This document shows positions 43,521 to 45,531 of a stretch of 45,531 nucleotides of DNA, piece by piece (position 1 is the first letter of the stretch; every line of letters starts with the position of its first letter). Below the pieces are notes generated by a model. It was not told the origin of the DNA. It made no database searches and saw only the letters and a program-made list of their open reading frames with translations. Origin of the DNA: Halanaerobiales bacterium (GTDB lineage: Bacteria > Bacillota > Halanaerobiia > Halanaerobiales > DTU029); assembly GCA_022360715.1 (NCBI GenBank), contig JAKSCG010000197.1:1-45531 (forward strand). The letters are read 5' to 3'. Position numbers and translations under genes: made by a program.

Positions 43521-44783
43521 TCAGATAATCCCTTTAAAGAACGTGACCAGAAAACGGGTTCCTTTTCCCTTCACACTGGATACAGTGATATCTCCATTCT
43601 GGCTCTCGATGATTAATTTAGTCAAGGCCAGTCCAATCCCGATGCTCTCAGCTTTTACGGAATTACTACCTTTATAAAACCGTTTAAAAATATGGGGCAG
43701 ATCTCGTCGCTCGATCCCTTCACCATTATCGGAGATGCTAATTCTACTGAAAAGAGGTGTTTCGGAGAGCTCTATCTGGATTTTTCCACCTTCTCCGGTA
43801 TGCTCGCTACAATTCTTGATGATATTTGTTAAGGCTTCTGCCGTCCAATCCTGGTCTCCCCGAAAAGAAACCTCATCCACTTTCCCCTTAACCTGAATTT
43901 GCTGCTGTTTTCGCTCCAGATTAACCTGCAAGGGACTCAGGGCTTTTTCGATTACCCCAGCCAGGAGCAAGCGCTGGAATTTGAAGGCAATATTACCGGC
44001 TTCTAACCTGGCCATCTTCAACAAATTGGTAACAAGCCATTCCATCCTAACCAGTTGGGAATGACTCTTCTCAAAAAAATCTCTCTGATCAGCCGGGGCA
44101 ACTTTACCGGCCAATAATAATTCGGTCATTGTCAGCAAAGATGACAAAGGAGTTTTTAATTGATGAGAGATATCAGAAAGCATCGTCTGCAAAAAGTCTT
44201 TATCTTGATTAAGCTTTTCCAGGCTTAGTTTTAGTCGGTTAGCCATCATGTTAAAATTATGACTTAAAATTCCAAACTCACCTTCTCGCTCGTGGGGAAA
44301 GACGGTCTTAAAATCACCATCCACCACCCTCTCTGCTGCTAAAGAAACCTGGTTAATCTGTTGATACATCTTCTGATAATTGAAAAAAACTAATAAGGCT
44401 ATCGGAAAAATAAAAATTAAGATTAAAATTGCTACTTTAATCGGGAAAGAAAAGGCCAAGTTTTGAAGAATTGGTTGGGCTGAAATCAATAGATCTTCTT
44501 GATAACCATATTTCTTAAGTATCTGTTTTCCTTTAAAGATTTGGGCCTGATCAGCTTCTTGAGTTATAAACCGGACTAACTCATCCTCCAACTCAGGATG
44601 TCGGGAAAGAATCTGCCCGGTCAGGGCGATATTTTGCGCAATAATTGCCCTATTCATTACAGCCAACTCATACTTAACCACCAAAAAAATCAAACTGGCC
44701 AAGATGATCTGGACAAGGACCAGTTTTAGTAAAATCGTTTTTAACTCCGGATTTTTTATTAAATAATACATTTTACCACTCAC
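43521..44783 (-). CDS. Sensor histidine kinase
   Basis: 420 residues from GTG 44783 (ATG 44771 is an alternative). Membrane helices near 17-36 and 115-135 enclose about 78 extracellular residues; a HAMP domain follows near 136-190. The phospho-histidine is in LSDISHQLKTPLSSL near 202-216 (His207), with the ATPase N box NIIKNCSEHTGEG and G boxes ISDNGEGI and SIGIGLAL. It follows the response regulator by a few bases. The sizeable outer domain differs from the very short loops of BceS-type kinases. Confidence 0.93.
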   Translation of the reverse strand: MSGKMYYLIKNPELKTILLKLVLVQIILASLIFLVVKYELAVMNRAIIAQNIALTGQILSRHPELEDELVRFITQEADQAQIFKGKQILKKYGYQEDLLISAQPILQNLAFSFPIKVAILILIFIFPIALLVFFNYQKMYQQINQVSLAAERVVDGDFKTVFPHEREGEFGILSHNFNMMANRLKLSLEKLNQDKDFLQTMLSDISHQLKTPLSSLLTMTELLLAGKVAPADQRDFFEKSHSQLVRMEWLVTNLLKMARLEAGNIAFKFQRLLLAGVIEKALSPLQVNLERKQQQIQVKGKVDEVSFRGDQDWTAEALTNIIKNCSEHTGEGGKIQIELSETPLFSRISISDNGEGIERRDLPHIFKRFYKGSNSVKAESIGIGLALTKLIIESQNGDITVSSVKGKGTRFLVTFFKGII

Positions 44784-44789
44784 TTTCGC

Positions 44790-45482
44790 TCAACCTTCCA
44801 CCGGATAATTCCATTTATACCCTAACCCTCTTACCGTCACAATATATTGTGGATTAGCCGGGTCATCTTCTATTTTCTTCCTCAACCTACGAATATAGAC
44901 GGACAGACTGTTATCATCAATAAATTCTCCATCAATATCCCAGAGGTTTTCTAAGATTAAGTTTCTACTTAAAACCTGCTTGGCATTGCTAATTAAAGTT
45001 AATAATAGCCTGTATTCCAGAGCAGTCAATATTATTTCCTGGCCGTTCTTTTTAATCTTCCCTTCCAATATATATACCTGAAGCTCTCCCGTAGTCATCA
45101 CTTCGCTCTTGTGAAAATTTTTAGCAGAACGGCGAAGAACGGCCTTGATCCTCGAGACCAGCTCACGAATTCTAAAAGGTTTGGTGATATAATCATCAGC
45201 ACCCTGATCTAGCCCCTGCACAATATTGACCTCTTGATCACAAGCCGTCAAAAAGATGACCGATAGTTGAGAAGTCTGGTGAATCTCCTTACAGAGTTCA
45301 TAACCGTCGCCGTCTGGTAGTTTGACATCTAAAAGTACTAAATCAAACTGGAGTTGTTGCAAAAATTTCCGGGCCGCAGCCAGATTGTCTGCAATGCAGA
45401 TTTGAAATCCTTCCTCTTTTAAAGTATACTCGATACTAAAAGCCAAAATACGATCATCTTCTACTAACAATATTCGTTTCAT
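44790..45482 (-). CDS. OmpR/PhoB family response regulator
   Basis: 230 residues. Receiver domain with acidic pocket VEDD (7-10), phospho-Asp52 in LVLLDVKLPDGDGYEL, and the lysine of DDYITKPF near 103. The C-terminal winged helix (about 130-228) has ILTALEYRLLLTLISNA, DDNSLSVYIRRLRKKIEDD and VRGLGYKW. Likely controls the MacB-like transporter genes downstream through the repeat array there. The promoter is not clear in the 49 bases left at the window edge. Confidence 0.95.
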   Translation of the reverse strand: MKRILLVEDDRILAFSIEYTLKEEGFQICIADNLAAARKFLQQLQFDLVLLDVKLPDGDGYELCKEIHQTSQLSVIFLTACDQEVNIVQGLDQGADDYITKPFRIRELVSRIKAVLRRSAKNFHKSEVMTTGELQVYILEGKIKKNGQEIILTALEYRLLLTLISNAKQVLSRNLILENLWDIDGEFIDDNSLSVYIRRLRKKIEDDPANPQYIVTVRGLGYKWNYPVEG

Positions 45483-45531
45483 TATCTTCTTCTCCTAATC
45501 ATGTTCTAACTCAAACTAGTGCTTAAAACCG

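Noticed and set aside
1..45531. CRISPR arrays, insertion sequences, prophage genes, tRNA or rRNA genes
   Set aside because: No spaced direct repeats, transposase or integrase frames, T-loop (GGTTCGAAT-like) or rRNA segments were seen on either strand.

Overview
This window reads as a chromosomal segment of an anaerobic, low-to-mid GC member of the Bacillota (Clostridia-like in the broad sense). The reasons are the gene order maf-radC-mreBCD-pbp2-minCDE-rodA-M50-radical SAM, a sodium/proton-translocating Rnf complex, strong AGGAGG ribosome binding sites, frequent TTG/GTG starts and HPr with a regulatory serine. Nearly everything is on the minus strand; exceptions are a 24-codon peptide gene, a yuiD-like gene and a 107-residue unknown. 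I see no transposase, prophage, CRISPR array, rRNA or tRNA.

Region 1 (1-13314, minus): cell-shape and division cluster. In transcription order it holds NusG-domain-II protein, ApbE flavin transferase, Gx-type transporter, Maf, RadC, MreB, MreC, MreD, PBP2, MinC, MinD, MinE, RodA, an M50 intramembrane protease and a partial radical SAM protein that runs off the left edge. The first three belong functionally with the Rnf complex next door.

Region 2 (13315-14064): a gap in which a plus-strand unit stands alone. It has a consensus-like promoter, a leader of about 240 nt with alternative pairings, a perfect Shine-Dalgarno, a 24-residue membrane peptide and an intrinsic terminator. It looks like the toxin half of a type I toxin-antitoxin module or a related membrane micropeptide and is the most novel item here.

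Region 3 (14065-21053, minus): FolC and a SPOR-domain protein, ended by a terminator; then the Rnf operon rnfCDGEAB with its own promoter and terminator. RnfG and RnfD carry flavinylation motifs, which ApbE would service.

Region 4 (21093-29725): a divergent-PAP2 protein (plus) convergent with an FtsA-like/metallophosphoesterase/CCA-transferase operon (minus); a plus-strand unknown 107-residue protein; and a large PHP-UvrD fusion helicase.

Region 5 (29803-38152, minus): an amino-sugar uptake operon. A GntR/UTRA regulator with its own promoter and palindromic operator precedes AgaS, PTS EIIA, a SIS protein, EIIB and EIIC; a hairpin then separates these from NagA, HPr and Enzyme I. The general PTS proteins are thus made from the same cluster, probably by read-through.

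Region 6 (38217-45482, minus): two ABC transporters of the antimicrobial-peptide/bacitracin-resistance kind. One is a Bcr-like ATPase/permease pair with a possible leader peptide; the other is a MacB/FtsX-type pair preceded by a two-component system, with response-regulator-like repeats between the kinase and the transporter genes.
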